Shown here: positions 23,908-32,957 of the stretch, piece by piece
Position numbering within the stretch: the stretch's first letter is position 1
How the letters are laid out: every line of letters starts with the position of its first letter
Assembly: GCF_004310285.1 (NCBI RefSeq)
Contig: NZ_SISF01000032.1
Coordinates: 434,001 to 498,000 of the forward strand
DNA from: Agrobacterium cavarae
Lineage (GTDB): Bacteria; Pseudomonadota; Alphaproteobacteria; Rhizobiales; Rhizobiaceae
Reading direction: 5' to 3'
DNA: 64,000 nucleotides
Made by a program: the position numbers and the translations under genes
Notes under the pieces: model-generated
The model's database searches: none
The model's input: only the letters and a program-made list of their open reading frames with translations
Told to the model about the DNA's origin: nothing

Positions 23908-24288
23908 ATGCCAAGTTCAACAGGCGTCAATGCCGTAACCGGCGCGCCCCTGTCTGATTGGGAGCATACCCAACAGTCGATCCGCAAGATCCTGAAAACA
24001 CCGATCGGTGCACGTGTTATGCGACGCGATTTCGGCTCGGAACTGCCGGACCTGATCGACGCCAAGATGACGCCGCGTAATATCCTGAAGCTTTATTCTG
24101 CGGCGGCTACTGCAATTCAAAAATGGGAGCCGCGATTTCGAATGCGGTTCGGCAGAGTCGCGCGGGCCGATGTGGCAGGCGCTTTGTCGCTGGAAATCTA
24201 CGGCATCTATTTTCCCCTCGGTCATCGCGGCGATTATTCCATTGCGGAAGATCAGAGCCTGCGCGTCGTCATCGAAAGATCACCATGA
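23908..24288 (+). CDS. Baseplate wedge protein (P2 gpW/T4 gp25-like)
   Basis: A 126-residue protein with the typical gp25-like segment SIRKILKTPIGARVMRRDFG, then SELPDLIDAKMTPRN. These proteins start baseplate wedge and sheath assembly. The ATG at 23908 follows the previous stop by 14 bases, behind a GGGA-like site. Its end overlaps the gpJ start. Confidence 0.9.
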   Translation: MPSSTGVNAVTGAPLSDWEHTQQSIRKILKTPIGARVMRRDFGSELPDLIDAKMTPRNILKLYSAAATAIQKWEPRFRMRFGRVARADVAGALSLEIYGIYFPLGHRGDYSIAEDQSLRVVIERSP

Positions 24289-25238
24289 CACTTGCTGTTT
24301 ACGCGCCAACGAGCATCGACATTTCGCGGCTTCCAGCGCCTCAAGCTATTGAGGCGCTGGACTTCGAAGCGCTCTATGACGCCTTCAAAGTCCGCTTTCT
24401 GGCGTTTTGGGATCAGCAGCGCGCGATCAATCCCGCACTACCTGCCTACGACGTTCACAAACTGGAAACAGATCCTGCGGGGATTGTCGGGGAAGCTTGG
24501 TCCTATTTGCGGCTGATGGATCGCCAGCGCGTGAACGACGCGTTCCGCGCACTGCTTGCCGCTTATGCCAAGGGCGGCAACCTCGAAGCCATCGCAGCCG
24601 GGCGCAACGTTGCGCGTCTCGTGATCGTGCCGGCTACCTCTAGCGCCGCTGCGATCGTGGAAGGTGACGAGGCGTTGCTGCGCCGCTATCTCCTGTCCTT
24701 CGATGTTCCCGCTTCGGGTTCTGCTGGGCGCTATCTGTACGATGCCTGGACTGCCTGGCCGCAGTCCCCTGATAAGGCGCTGGGCCTTTGGGATGCGCGT
24801 GTGAATGGCCGTGCGATCCACGGTCGCCTCGGTGATACCGACGTTGTTGTGATCGGTCCCGAAGGGCGACTCCCCACCACTGCGGAGTTGGCAACTGTTC
24901 GGGCAGCAGTCACGCACCCGAACCGCGCGCCTGAAGCGGTGGCAATCTCGGTCATGTCCGCGTCGCGCGTCGAATATTCGGTTTCGCTGGTTTTGGAAGT
25001 CCCCGCGGTTGGGCCGTCGCCTGACGTGCTGCAGGCGGAAGCGATTAAGCGAGTGATCGCCGCGGCGAAAGATAGATCGCTGATCGGCGGCGAGGTACCA
25101 GAGGGATTACTTTCTGGTTCGGCCTTCGGCACTGGCATCATCAAGGTGCGCGATCGCGCGCCTGTCGTTATCGGGCCGGATCCTTACACCGTCCCGGTCA
25201 TGACTGCGCTTGCAATCGACGTTGAGGTGCGACCGTGA
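24285..25238 (+). CDS. Baseplate protein J-like
   Basis: A 317-residue protein of the P2 gpJ type. The N-terminal part has the family-typical DFEALYDAFKVRFLAFWDQQ, and the C-terminal half has GSAFGTGIIKVRDRAPVVIG. It forms the outer edge of the baseplate with gpI and gpW. The ATG at 24285 overlaps the gpW stop as ATGA. Confidence 0.9.
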   Translation: MTLAVYAPTSIDISRLPAPQAIEALDFEALYDAFKVRFLAFWDQQRAINPALPAYDVHKLETDPAGIVGEAWSYLRLMDRQRVNDAFRALLAAYAKGGNLEAIAAGRNVARLVIVPATSSAAAIVEGDEALLRRYLLSFDVPASGSAGRYLYDAWTAWPQSPDKALGLWDARVNGRAIHGRLGDTDVVVIGPEGRLPTTAELATVRAAVTHPNRAPEAVAISVMSASRVEYSVSLVLEVPAVGPSPDVLQAEAIKRVIAAAKDRSLIGGEVPEGLLSGSAFGTGIIKVRDRAPVVIGPDPYTVPVMTALAIDVEVRP

Positions 25239-25903
25239 GCAATGTTGCGACCCTTCTTGATCCGAACTCTGCCGACGAAATTGAGTACGCACTTGCTGCC
25301 GGCATGTCCGATGACTTGCCTATCCCTTATGCGGAAATCATGGATCCTTACCGGACGCCGGCGCGGTTCCTTCCATGGCTTGCCGCGCATCACTCGGTCG
25401 ATTTGTGGTTCGATGATTGGCCGGATGACCGGAAGCGCGAAATGATCGCGCAATGCGCCGGCGTATCGACGCTCTATCCCGCGTCGCCACTTGCGGCGCT
25501 GAAAGGAACACTGGTGGGCCTCAAGCGCTATCTGGCGTTTGTGGATGCTGAAATCATTGACCGGGTCGCGCACCCGTCACGTTTCACTTTCGGTCGGGCC
25601 GTGATCGGGCTAACGCCGATCGCGCACAAGGCTTTCGTGGCGCACTACTTGGTCAAGCTCAAGCTGACCGCGCCTAAAAACCGATGGCAGATTGGACGTA
25701 GCGCCTTCGGGCGATCCGCCATCACGTCGGTCGATCTCGAACCGATCCGCCGCGCAATGCGTGCCATGACCACGGCCAAGAGTCCGGAAACGCTCTATTC
25801 CGTTACCTTCGCCTGGCGACGCGGCATCACCTTTAACGACAACATCACAATTGACGGCAGTAGCGCATTTGGCGGCTACCGCGACCGTCAACGTTTGGAT
25901 TGA
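25235..25903 (+). CDS. Baseplate/tail protein I-like
   Basis: A 222-residue protein of the P2 gpI family: TPARFLPWLAAHHSVDLWFD, then DWPDDRKREMIAQCAGVSTL and the helical LAALKGTLVGLKRYL. gpI joins the baseplate to tail fibres. The GTG start at 25235 overlaps the gpJ stop as GTGA. Confidence 0.88.
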   Translation: MSNVATLLDPNSADEIEYALAAGMSDDLPIPYAEIMDPYRTPARFLPWLAAHHSVDLWFDDWPDDRKREMIAQCAGVSTLYPASPLAALKGTLVGLKRYLAFVDAEIIDRVAHPSRFTFGRAVIGLTPIAHKAFVAHYLVKLKLTAPKNRWQIGRSAFGRSAITSVDLEPIRRAMRAMTTAKSPETLYSVTFAWRRGITFNDNITIDGSSAFGGYRDRQRLD

Positions 25904-25910
25904 GGACACT

Positions 25911-28172
25911 ATGAAGCGCACTCTCTTTAACGAAGCGGAAATTGCCGAACACGCCGATTTCGAAGCGATCGGCGCGCAAGCGCAAGCCGCGACCGATCGT
26001 GTTTGGGGTGACGCTATCGGTTACCCCGCCCATTGGGCGGCGTTCACGGTCAGCCGCAAATCTGCTCAGACGATCACCGTTTCATCTGGTCGCTATGTGA
26101 ATGGCGAAGTGGTTTATGATCATGCGCAGCCGAAAGACATGAACTTGCAGCTTTATATTCCGGCTGCTGCCTCAGATCAGCGCTGGGTTGCCATCCTGCT
26201 GCGCGGCGAGGAAATCACCGAAACGGCGAACCGTCCTTTTGAGTCTTCGACCGACCCGGAAACCAGCGTCATCGTGCAACGCACCACGCCGAAGACGATC
26301 AGCCGTGTCGTCAATTTGCTCGTGCAGCCCGGTGAAGCCAATCCGGTTCCGGCAAAGCCAGTCGTCGCCGATACGGATGCCTGCATTGCCTTCGTGCTGC
26401 TGAAGTCCACGGGCATCGATGTGATCGAACCGGGCAATAGCGACCGTGTCAAAACCCTCTTCGAAGTTGAGGGGCGTGTAACGGCGCTGGAAGTCGATCT
26501 GGATAGCCTTTTCCTGCGCACCTCGACCATCGAAACGCAGATCACAAACATCGTCGGCAGGCTCGGCGAAATTCCTCGGCCGGAAATCATCCGACAGATG
26601 CAGCGTGATGTGGGTGCGGCACGCCTTCAACTCAACCTGCCTGACGATGCACGCGCCTATAGGTTCGATCCCGGCTTGACTTACGACCAGTGGGACAACC
26701 TGCACGCGGACTGGCTGGCGCGTGTCAATGAGGGCGTTCGCTTCCCATTTGCGGCGACGATCGAAGCGCGCTTGGAAGTGCAAGCCGAAGACGACCCGAA
26801 CATCATGTTCCGCAATCGGCGCATGGTTCCTGCCTTCGACGAGGTGACCCGGATCGCCAACGCGTCGCTCGATAGCACGCTCAATATCTCGCAGCTTGTG
26901 CATACGCAGATCACGGCGGTGCTGAAGGACGTGTCCCGCACCCGCATCATCTACGGCCCGACGCAAGAGGTCTGCGAAAATAACGCCTATTGGTCGGGAG
27001 TTGTTTCTGGCGCGCGCGTCGGGATGACGTTCGCGATCGGCGGCGAGACCTTCGAAGTTGTCGCCGAATATGGCGGTCGCGGGGGGCATCGACGCTATGG
27101 CGTGCGAACCATCCGCTACGAGTCTTACACGGAAAGCTATTGGGACTATGTGAGCGAAGAGGTCGGTCTTAATGGCTCGATATACGCGCAAACGTTCCTC
27201 GTCGCGCAGCCCATGCAGATGACCAGCCTGGAGTTGGCATTCGCCCGTGTCGGCAATGATGGTGATGTGCACGTTCTCATCACCGAAACCACGCCTGCAG
27301 GGACGCCGAAGTTTGATTCCGTGCTGGCGCGCGGCACGCTGAAGCATTCGGATTTGGTGGTCGGCTGGAACAAGATCGCTTTGCCGATCACGCTGCTCGA
27401 AAGCGGACGTCGCTATGCTTTCGTGACGGTCACGACCGGCGCGCATTCGGTGCATATCTCGGGGGCAAACAAGTTCACAGGTGGTTCTCAGTTTGTCTGC
27501 ACGGACGGTGCTTTCGCGCAGGGGTCAACAGAAATCGACTTCTGTTTCCGCATTAACGCAGCTCGTTTCCGCAGCCCGCGCACGGTCATTCCGATGCACG
27601 CGCTCACCCTGCAGAACGGCATGACTGAAATTGACATGCTGTTTGCAGGATGGACTCCATCTGGTTGCGCATTGGCCTTTGAAATCCGGCCTGCCGGACA
27701 AACCGTTTGGACGGAACTGGACGACGGCGACCCGGCAGCAAATCCGCTGGTCGGCCTGCCGGCATCTGTAGAACTGCGCATGGTGATGATGGGCACGGTC
27801 GATCTGCAGCCGATGATCCAGCTTGACGCCAAGGCGATTTCCCGCGTCTCGCGCAATCGCACCGAGATGAAGGGCGTCAGCAAGGAATTCGACTTCGGGA
27901 TTTCTACGTCGGCCATCATCACGCAATTCACTGTCGATCGGTTCGATCCTGACGCTCACACCTTCAGCCCGGCGATTAGGGTGGGAAATACGGTGATACA
28001 GCCGACCGCGACCACGGTCACTGTCGATCCTAACGAGCCGAAACGCCGGACCTTCCTTTCGACTTACGCGCTCGGCGCAGCAACCAATAAAGCCCGGTTG
28101 CGCCCTGCGGCCACCACCAACAACGCTGTGTCCGTGCCGTTCGTGCAGGATGCATTCATTGCCGCTCTGTGA
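25911..28172 (+). CDS. Large tail/baseplate-associated protein (possible DUF4815 type)
   Basis: A 753-residue protein starting MKRTLFNEAEIAEHADFEAI. The first 200 residues have the RVWGDAIGYPAHWAAFTVSR pattern that I associate with large structural proteins of this type in rhizobial and related phages; a coiled-coil zone (VTALEVDLDSLFLRTSTIET) follows. The C-terminal half is beta-rich with a lectin-like layout (TSLELAFARVGNDGDVHVLI). It lies where P2 has its fibre gene, and probably forms part of a fibre or baseplate attachment. Family naming is tentative. Confidence 0.65.
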   Translation: MKRTLFNEAEIAEHADFEAIGAQAQAATDRVWGDAIGYPAHWAAFTVSRKSAQTITVSSGRYVNGEVVYDHAQPKDMNLQLYIPAAASDQRWVAILLRGEEITETANRPFESSTDPETSVIVQRTTPKTISRVVNLLVQPGEANPVPAKPVVADTDACIAFVLLKSTGIDVIEPGNSDRVKTLFEVEGRVTALEVDLDSLFLRTSTIETQITNIVGRLGEIPRPEIIRQMQRDVGAARLQLNLPDDARAYRFDPGLTYDQWDNLHADWLARVNEGVRFPFAATIEARLEVQAEDDPNIMFRNRRMVPAFDEVTRIANASLDSTLNISQLVHTQITAVLKDVSRTRIIYGPTQEVCENNAYWSGVVSGARVGMTFAIGGETFEVVAEYGGRGGHRRYGVRTIRYESYTESYWDYVSEEVGLNGSIYAQTFLVAQPMQMTSLELAFARVGNDGDVHVLITETTPAGTPKFDSVLARGTLKHSDLVVGWNKIALPITLLESGRRYAFVTVTTGAHSVHISGANKFTGGSQFVCTDGAFAQGSTEIDFCFRINAARFRSPRTVIPMHALTLQNGMTEIDMLFAGWTPSGCALAFEIRPAGQTVWTELDDGDPAANPLVGLPASVELRMVMMGTVDLQPMIQLDAKAISRVSRNRTEMKGVSKEFDFGISTSAIITQFTVDRFDPDAHTFSPAIRVGNTVIQPTATTVTVDPNEPKRRTFLSTYALGAATNKARLRPAATTNNAVSVPFVQDAFIAAL

Positions 28173-28180
28173 GGTGATCC

Positions 28181-28351
28181 ATGGCGACCTATGCCGCAAA
28201 GAAGAAATACGCCGTGAAGCTTACTCGGTCCGTCAAGCACGGTCCGTTCACTTACAAGCCATTGGATGAAATCGAGATGGCGGGCGCAATGCTTACCGCC
28301 ATCATCGAGGCCAATGGCGAGGAGGTTGTTGACTATGCCAGACCGGCTTAA
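28181..28351 (+). CDS. Small basic protein between tail genes (56 aa)
   Basis: The frame reads MATYAAKKKYAVKLTRSVKH, then GPFTYKPLDEIEMAGAMLTA, ending at TAA 28351. A GAGG lies seven bases before the ATG. It overlaps the next fibre gene by 17 bases. No family recognised; it may be a small structural protein. Confidence 0.6.
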   Translation: MATYAAKKKYAVKLTRSVKHGPFTYKPLDEIEMAGAMLTAIIEANGEEVVDYARPA

Positions 28352-29912
28352 CAACTATCAGCTCCCGTCATGGCCTCCGACGAAGATCACGCGTGAAATC
28401 TGGAACGCTGTTCTCGGCGATATCGGCGTCCGTTTACGGGACCGGGAAACGCTGGAAGCGTCCTTCGAGCGTCTTCAGCAGCAGGGCATTCAAGCGGCGC
28501 TGGACTACATTCAGGTGAGCATCGCTCCGCAGCTCTCAGCCCTTCAGCAAACAATTCAGCAGTCGAAAGACCAGATTGACGACTTGTTGCAGGGCAACGC
28601 CCCGAACGCGCATAAGCTCGGCGGTCAACTGCCGGCCTACTATGCGAAATCATCTGAGCTGCAAAGCCTGCTTCAGGTCGTGGGGGAAAAGGCCGATACG
28701 GATGATGTGACTGCGATGATTCAGCAGCGCATTGCAGCACTGGTCGATAGCTCTCCTGCCACGCTCGACACACTGAAGGAATTGGCACAGGCTCTCAATA
28801 ACGACGCCAATTTTTCGGTAACGGTTACGAATGCGCTCGCCGAGCTGGAGACGAAAATAAAGCAGGCCGGCGCGCCGATCGGCACCACCATCATGATGCA
28901 GGGCAACGGCAATACGCCGCCGCCTGGATATCTTCTGCACAACGGCGCGCCGTGCACTTCTGCCTACCCACAGCTTCGTGCTTGGCTGTTGGCAAATGGC
29001 GCAACGGTAAACGGCAATGGCGATCCGATCATCGAAGACATGGGCGGCTATTTCCCGCGTGGTTGGCGCTCCGGTCAGGTTGTCGATAGCGGACGTGCTT
29101 TTGGTAGCGTGCAGCAAGACGCCTTTCAGGGGTTCCATATCGGCAATAGTGGCAACAAGAAGCTCGGCGATTTCTTGACCAACATCAGCGGCGGGAGCAT
29201 TACACAAGGTGCTCTCCGATCTGACGTCACGGATCCTGCAAAGCCTGTATCGGACGGCACTAACGGTGCACCTCGCATGGCTGGTGAAACACGGCCATCG
29301 AACAAAACATTCACCTACTGGATCAAAGCTTATGCCCCTGAGCAAGTTGCGGGCGCAGCCGATCTTGCTGCGCTCCTGAATAACGTTCAGGCATTGCAAA
29401 CGAAGGTGAATTCGGCTGGTCTACGCAAAGGTGCAAAGGTCGTTCCTTCCGGCGCGGCGGTGCTTTACTCCGGGCTTCCTGCTAACATCAGCCGGGTGCG
29501 ACTGAAGCTCAAGAACGTCACCTTCAGCCCTAACGCAGCCCCTATCATTAGGCTTGGGACTAGCGCGGGAATTGTGTCATCAGGCTATTCCGGTGGCATA
29601 GGCGCGTTTGCCAGCAACGTCGGATATGCCAGCCAGCCGATAGACCCAAGCGGCATTGTGCTGCTTGGATCGCCGAACGTGAACCCGACAATTGATGGCG
29701 AACTTGAGTTTTCCAGAGTGCCTGGGGGCAACGACTGGCAGTTTACAGGGCAGTTCTTCCTGCCTGCCGGTAGCTATCACATGTCCGTCTTCGTGACGGG
29801 TGGAGTTTCGTTACCGGGTGAGCTGGACAGAATTCAGCTTTCGACGGCAGCACCAGGCACAGCGGTAATCGGTGGCGCAGCGATGTGGGCCGAATGGGAG
29901 TTCGCGGTATGA
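28335..29912 (+). CDS. Tail fibre protein with collar domain
   Basis: A 525-residue fibre. The N-terminal 160 residues are helical/coiled coil with a HKLGGQLPAYYAKSSELQSL repeat typical of phage fibres. The middle has a collar-like segment (PIGTTIMMQGNGNTPPPGYL, LHNGAPCTSAYPQLRAWL) and GGYFPRGWRSG. The C-terminal 150 residues are beta-rich and probably bind the receptor. The ATG at 28335 follows a GGAGG. Confidence 0.87.
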   Translation: MPDRLNNYQLPSWPPTKITREIWNAVLGDIGVRLRDRETLEASFERLQQQGIQAALDYIQVSIAPQLSALQQTIQQSKDQIDDLLQGNAPNAHKLGGQLPAYYAKSSELQSLLQVVGEKADTDDVTAMIQQRIAALVDSSPATLDTLKELAQALNNDANFSVTVTNALAELETKIKQAGAPIGTTIMMQGNGNTPPPGYLLHNGAPCTSAYPQLRAWLLANGATVNGNGDPIIEDMGGYFPRGWRSGQVVDSGRAFGSVQQDAFQGFHIGNSGNKKLGDFLTNISGGSITQGALRSDVTDPAKPVSDGTNGAPRMAGETRPSNKTFTYWIKAYAPEQVAGAADLAALLNNVQALQTKVNSAGLRKGAKVVPSGAAVLYSGLPANISRVRLKLKNVTFSPNAAPIIRLGTSAGIVSSGYSGGIGAFASNVGYASQPIDPSGIVLLGSPNVNPTIDGELEFSRVPGGNDWQFTGQFFLPAGSYHMSVFVTGGVSLPGELDRIQLSTAAPGTAVIGGAAMWAEWEFAV

Positions 29913-30238
29913 CAAAGCAAATCATCGTCGATGCCATGACAGGCGACGTTAGCGAAGAAGATTTCACGCCGGAGACCTTTCCCATCGTTACCGCCTTTCT
30001 CCCGATAGAGCCAACGCCGTTCTGGCTTGCTGCGCATGAGCTGCTACAGCTAAAGAAATCCGACGTGTTGAACGCCATCGCCGATCCCGATGAACGCTAT
30101 GAAGCGGAGTTGGAAATCGAGGGGCGTAAAACTTATCGCCGCGATGATCCAATGGTCATTAAGCTTGCGCAGCTCAAGGGCTATCCGCCTGCGCAGATGG
30201 ATGACCTTTGGCTGTATGTGCAGCAGCACTACAGATAG
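29909..30238 (+). CDS. Small protein linked to the fibre gene, possible assembly factor
   Basis: A 109-residue acidic protein starting MTKQIIVDAMTGDVSEEDFT, translationally coupled to the fibre gene (ATGA). The location just after a fibre gene is typical of fibre assembly chaperones, and the size fits; no motif confirms it. Confidence 0.55.
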   Translation: MTKQIIVDAMTGDVSEEDFTPETFPIVTAFLPIEPTPFWLAAHELLQLKKSDVLNAIADPDERYEAELEIEGRKTYRRDDPMVIKLAQLKGYPPAQMDDLWLYVQQHYR

Positions 30239-30343
30239 CAATTCAACGAACATGATCCGCACTCGGTGCGGGCATTGAGACAACCAGGCGCATTGCCGCC
30301 GCCCCTTCCCTCACATCGCTGGTTATTTCCAAAGGAGACCATC

Positions 30344-31807
30344 ATGGCCGACCTCGCCTATGCTCATGGCGTGACACTTAATGAAAGCGCGGCGACCCCG
30401 TCGCTTCTTCGTGTCCAGCGCCAAGGCATTACTTTCGTCAACGGCTTCGCGCCCGACGCAGATCCCGCCGCCTTCCCGCTCAACTATCCAACGCTTGTCA
30501 CGTCGCCTCAACAGGCTGCGGCGCTGGGCGCGACTGGCTCGCTGCTGGAAGATGTGACCACCGTTTTCGACGAAGGCGGATCCTGGTGCACCATCAACAG
30601 GGTGGAGTATTCCGCCGACGCGGCTGTGCTTCAGGCCAACTTGATCGGCGACCCGGTCGCGCGCACGGGCATCTATGCGGCGCTTCGTGCCAAGGGACTG
30701 ACTGGCTATCAGCCGCGCGTCGTCATCACGGCTGGGGACACAGGTGCATGGGTTGAAGGTGGTGTGGTCTCCGTGACGGTCACAACGCAAGGTGCGAAGC
30801 TGACGGAAGCGCCGATCGTCACGGCGAGCGGTGGCGGTAGTGACGCCGGCAAGGTTCTCCCCACACTCGTTGCGGTGCTGGGTGACGGTGCCAACGCCGG
30901 CAAGGTGGTTGCGGTCCGCGTCGTTACGCCCGGTAAAAAGCTCTCGCAGGCTCCCGTTTTGACCTTCACGGGTGGCGGCTCTGATTCCGGCAAGGTTTTG
31001 CCGCAAGCCGTTTCGAATGTTGGAAACCTTGCCAATCCGTTCATATCGGCGCTCAACGCCATCCTGCCGAAAATTCGCGCTCGCGCTTACATCAGCGGCC
31101 CGAACACGACGAATGCCGAAGCTTTGCGCTTCCGCGATACGGTCAGCGGCGGTCGTATTCTGATCATCGATCCAAAGGTGATCAGGAACGTCAACGGCAT
31201 TCCGGTAGCAAAGCCCGTCGCGCCTGTCTTCGCAGGCGTCCGCGCTCGCGTGGTGGCGTCTGATGAGGGCGTTTCCGGTTCGGTTTCGAACAAGATCATT
31301 CGCACGATCGACGGCGTTTCTCGCACGATCATGTATCCAGACGACAGCAATTTTCTCAACGAAAAGCAGGTTGCGACGGTCCTTAACGAGCGCGGCGGCT
31401 TTCGCACATGGGGTAGCCGCCTGGCGACCGATGATCCGCTCTGGCAGTTCGATAGCGTTCGCGCGACCGCCGACATGATCAACGAGGCTCTGGAGGATGT
31501 TTACTTCCAGTTCGTGGACCGCAAGTTCACGAAGGCCAACATGAAGCTGATGCTGGAAGCGGGCAATGCAGCTATCCGCGTCTTCAAAAACAATGAAGAC
31601 ATTCTCGGCGGTCGTTGCTGGTTCCCTGCGCTGAACGATCCGACGCTGATGGCAAACGGCAAACTGTTCCTCAATGTGGAATTCGAGCCGGTCGGCATCA
31701 TGGAACAAATCAACATCACCACTCACCGGAACATTCTCTACTACCGGCTTTTGCTGGAAGAAGTGAATGGCCTCATCGAAGCCGGCCCGCTTTCGGTTGC
31801 CGCATAA
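30344..31807 (+). CDS. Contractile tail sheath protein (P2 FI-like)
   Basis: A 487-residue sheath protein. The N-terminal part (YAHGVTLNESAATPSLLRVQ) and C-terminal part (ILYYRLLLEEVNGLIEAGPL) match the P2 sheath family. Residues 135-228 hold two similar repeats: VTTQGAKLTEAPIVTASGGG and VVTPGKKLSQAPVLTFTGGG, each followed by SD(A/S)GKVLP. They form an extra surface domain that not every sheath has. AAGGAG lies seven bases before the ATG. Confidence 0.93.
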   Translation: MADLAYAHGVTLNESAATPSLLRVQRQGITFVNGFAPDADPAAFPLNYPTLVTSPQQAAALGATGSLLEDVTTVFDEGGSWCTINRVEYSADAAVLQANLIGDPVARTGIYAALRAKGLTGYQPRVVITAGDTGAWVEGGVVSVTVTTQGAKLTEAPIVTASGGGSDAGKVLPTLVAVLGDGANAGKVVAVRVVTPGKKLSQAPVLTFTGGGSDSGKVLPQAVSNVGNLANPFISALNAILPKIRARAYISGPNTTNAEALRFRDTVSGGRILIIDPKVIRNVNGIPVAKPVAPVFAGVRARVVASDEGVSGSVSNKIIRTIDGVSRTIMYPDDSNFLNEKQVATVLNERGGFRTWGSRLATDDPLWQFDSVRATADMINEALEDVYFQFVDRKFTKANMKLMLEAGNAAIRVFKNNEDILGGRCWFPALNDPTLMANGKLFLNVEFEPVGIMEQINITTHRNILYYRLLLEEVNGLIEAGPLSVAA

Positions 31808-31820
31808 GGAGTAGCCAGAC

Positions 31821-32336
31821 ATGGCAGAAAAAACACTTCCCCGCTTCATCCTGCGAGACTGCATGGTGTGGGCGGATCGTGAAAGCAAGCTGGGCCAGAT
31901 CGGCGACGTCACCTTGCCCGTGCCAGAGGCGAAGCGCGAAGCCATGCGCAACGCCGGCATGATCAAGGAACGTAACGTCCACCTCGGCTACAACGCGCTT
32001 GAAATGGGCTTCAAGATGCCGGGTTTCGATCCGCAGATCCTCAAGCTCTTTGGCTTGAAGCCCGGCGTCGATACGCCGTTCCTGGTAACGGGCGCGCTGG
32101 TCGATGAAGACGGCACCACGCATAGCGCCGTCGTTTCGATCCGGGGCAAGATGTACAAGCCCGACGCGGGAACGTGGAAGGGTGGCGACCTGGCCGAAAA
32201 CGACTACGCCGTTGATGTCAATTACTACAAGCTGGAAATCGACGGCGCGGAAATCTACGAGGTCGATGACTTCGACTTCAAGGTGGGTGGCGTCTCGCAA
32301 TACGCCGATATCCGCAACGCCCTAATGCTGAACTGA
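31821..32336 (+). CDS. Major tail tube protein (P2 FII-like)
   Basis: A 171-residue tube protein beginning MAEKTLPRFILRDCMVWADR. Segments KLGQIGDVTLPVPEAKREAM and KVGGVSQYADIRNALMLN fit the P2 FII family. It follows the sheath gene at the usual distance and is preceded by AAGGAG. Confidence 0.92.
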   Translation: MAEKTLPRFILRDCMVWADRESKLGQIGDVTLPVPEAKREAMRNAGMIKERNVHLGYNALEMGFKMPGFDPQILKLFGLKPGVDTPFLVTGALVDEDGTTHSAVVSIRGKMYKPDAGTWKGGDLAENDYAVDVNYYKLEIDGAEIYEVDDFDFKVGGVSQYADIRNALMLN

Positions 32337-32345
32337 CGCCATCAA

Positions 32346-32391
32346 GAGGCGGGGTTGCTGGAAAGCATATGATTAGCCCCGCCCCTTTTTC
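32346..32391 (+). terminator. Terminator-like hairpin inside the late operon
   Basis: GGCGGGG (32348-32354) pairs with CCCCGCC (32377-32383) and a T-tract (CCTTTTTCG) follows. It lies after the tube gene and before gpE. It may lower expression of the downstream genes relative to sheath and tube, or need antitermination. Confidence 0.55.
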
Positions 32392-32505
32392 GTTGGCGCG
32401 GGGCGATCGCCACCTCTGGCTTCGTTTTTCTTCGCGCGAACTTTTCTGACGAGCTGCCGCGTGATCGCGGCGGGCCGTCTGTTTTCACAAAAACCAGTCC
32501 ATCAA

Positions 32506-32535
32506 TAGCGCCGGCGCTCTGCGCGCGCTTTTTCC
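32506..32535 (+). terminator. Second hairpin with T-tract in the same gap
   Basis: A perfect 12-base palindrome AGCGCCGGCGCT is followed by GCGCGCGCTTTTTCC shortly before gpE. The 32337-32550 gap otherwise holds no convincing ORF. Confidence 0.4.
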
Positions 32536-32550
32536 TTTCGAGGTTCCGTT

Positions 32551-32835
32551 ATGTCCGACACTGTCACTGTTTCGCTCTCCAAGTCCGTCATGCACGGCGA
32601 CCAGACTTTTACCGAACTCACTTTCCGCGAGCCGACCGTCGGCGATCTGATCCTTGGCGACCAGATCGGGACCGGGCAGCTTGCCAGAATGTCCGCAATC
32701 CTCGCTTCCATTTCCGACATTCCGCTTCCGGCTTTCAAAAAGATCGGCGCAAAAGATTTCTCAAAGATCGTTGATGCAACGTCTGAGTTGCTGGGAAACG
32801 ACACAAAAAAGAAGAAACCCACGACTGGCGATTGA
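32551..32835 (+). CDS. Tail assembly chaperone gpE (zero-frame product)
   Basis: A 94-residue protein starting MSDTVTVSLSKSVMHGDQTF. FTELTFREPTVGDLILGDQI is typical of the gpE family. The product ends in KKKKPTTGD. It lies between tube and tape-measure genes, as in P2, where gpE and its frameshifted gpE' guide tail assembly. Confidence 0.85.
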   Translation: MSDTVTVSLSKSVMHGDQTFTELTFREPTVGDLILGDQIGTGQLARMSAILASISDIPLPAFKKIGAKDFSKIVDATSELLGNDTKKKKPTTGD

Positions 32836-32957
32836 TCGCCGTCTACGTCGCCCATTTCGGCCATACGGCCCTTGATGCCATCGAGCTTTGGTCGCCTGAA
32901 AAGCTGCTGGCTTATTTCCACAAAGTTTCCGAACTGAAAAAAATCATGGGGCAGTAA
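32551..32957 (+). CDS. Predicted -1 frameshift product gpE-E'
   Basis: At 32805-32811 the heptamer A-AAA-AAG is in the exact X-XXY-YYZ register of the gpE frame. A slip to -1 there skips the TGA at 32835 and adds 48 residues: ETHDWRLIAVYVAHFGHTAL, then DAIELWSPEKLLAYFHKVSE, ending at TAA 32957 next to the tape-measure ATG. The extended protein has 135 residues. The C-terminal part has no start of its own in frame. The same mechanism is established for P2 and lambda tail chaperones. Confidence 0.8.
32805..32811 (+). promoter_or_regulatory. Programmed -1 ribosomal frameshift site
   Basis: The slippery sequence AAAAAAG is read as AC(A AAA AAG) in the gpE frame. This A-AAA-AAG heptamer is the most efficient type in bacteria. 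No strong pseudoknot was identified just downstream by eye. Confidence 0.78.

Noticed and set aside
26172..27455. A 427-residue minus-strand frame opposite the large tail gene
   Set aside because: Antisense shadow rich in Arg, His and Asp, without a family pattern.
30323..31966. A 547-residue minus-strand frame opposite the sheath gene
   Set aside because: Antisense shadow. The sheath gene has a strong ribosome binding site and family motifs.
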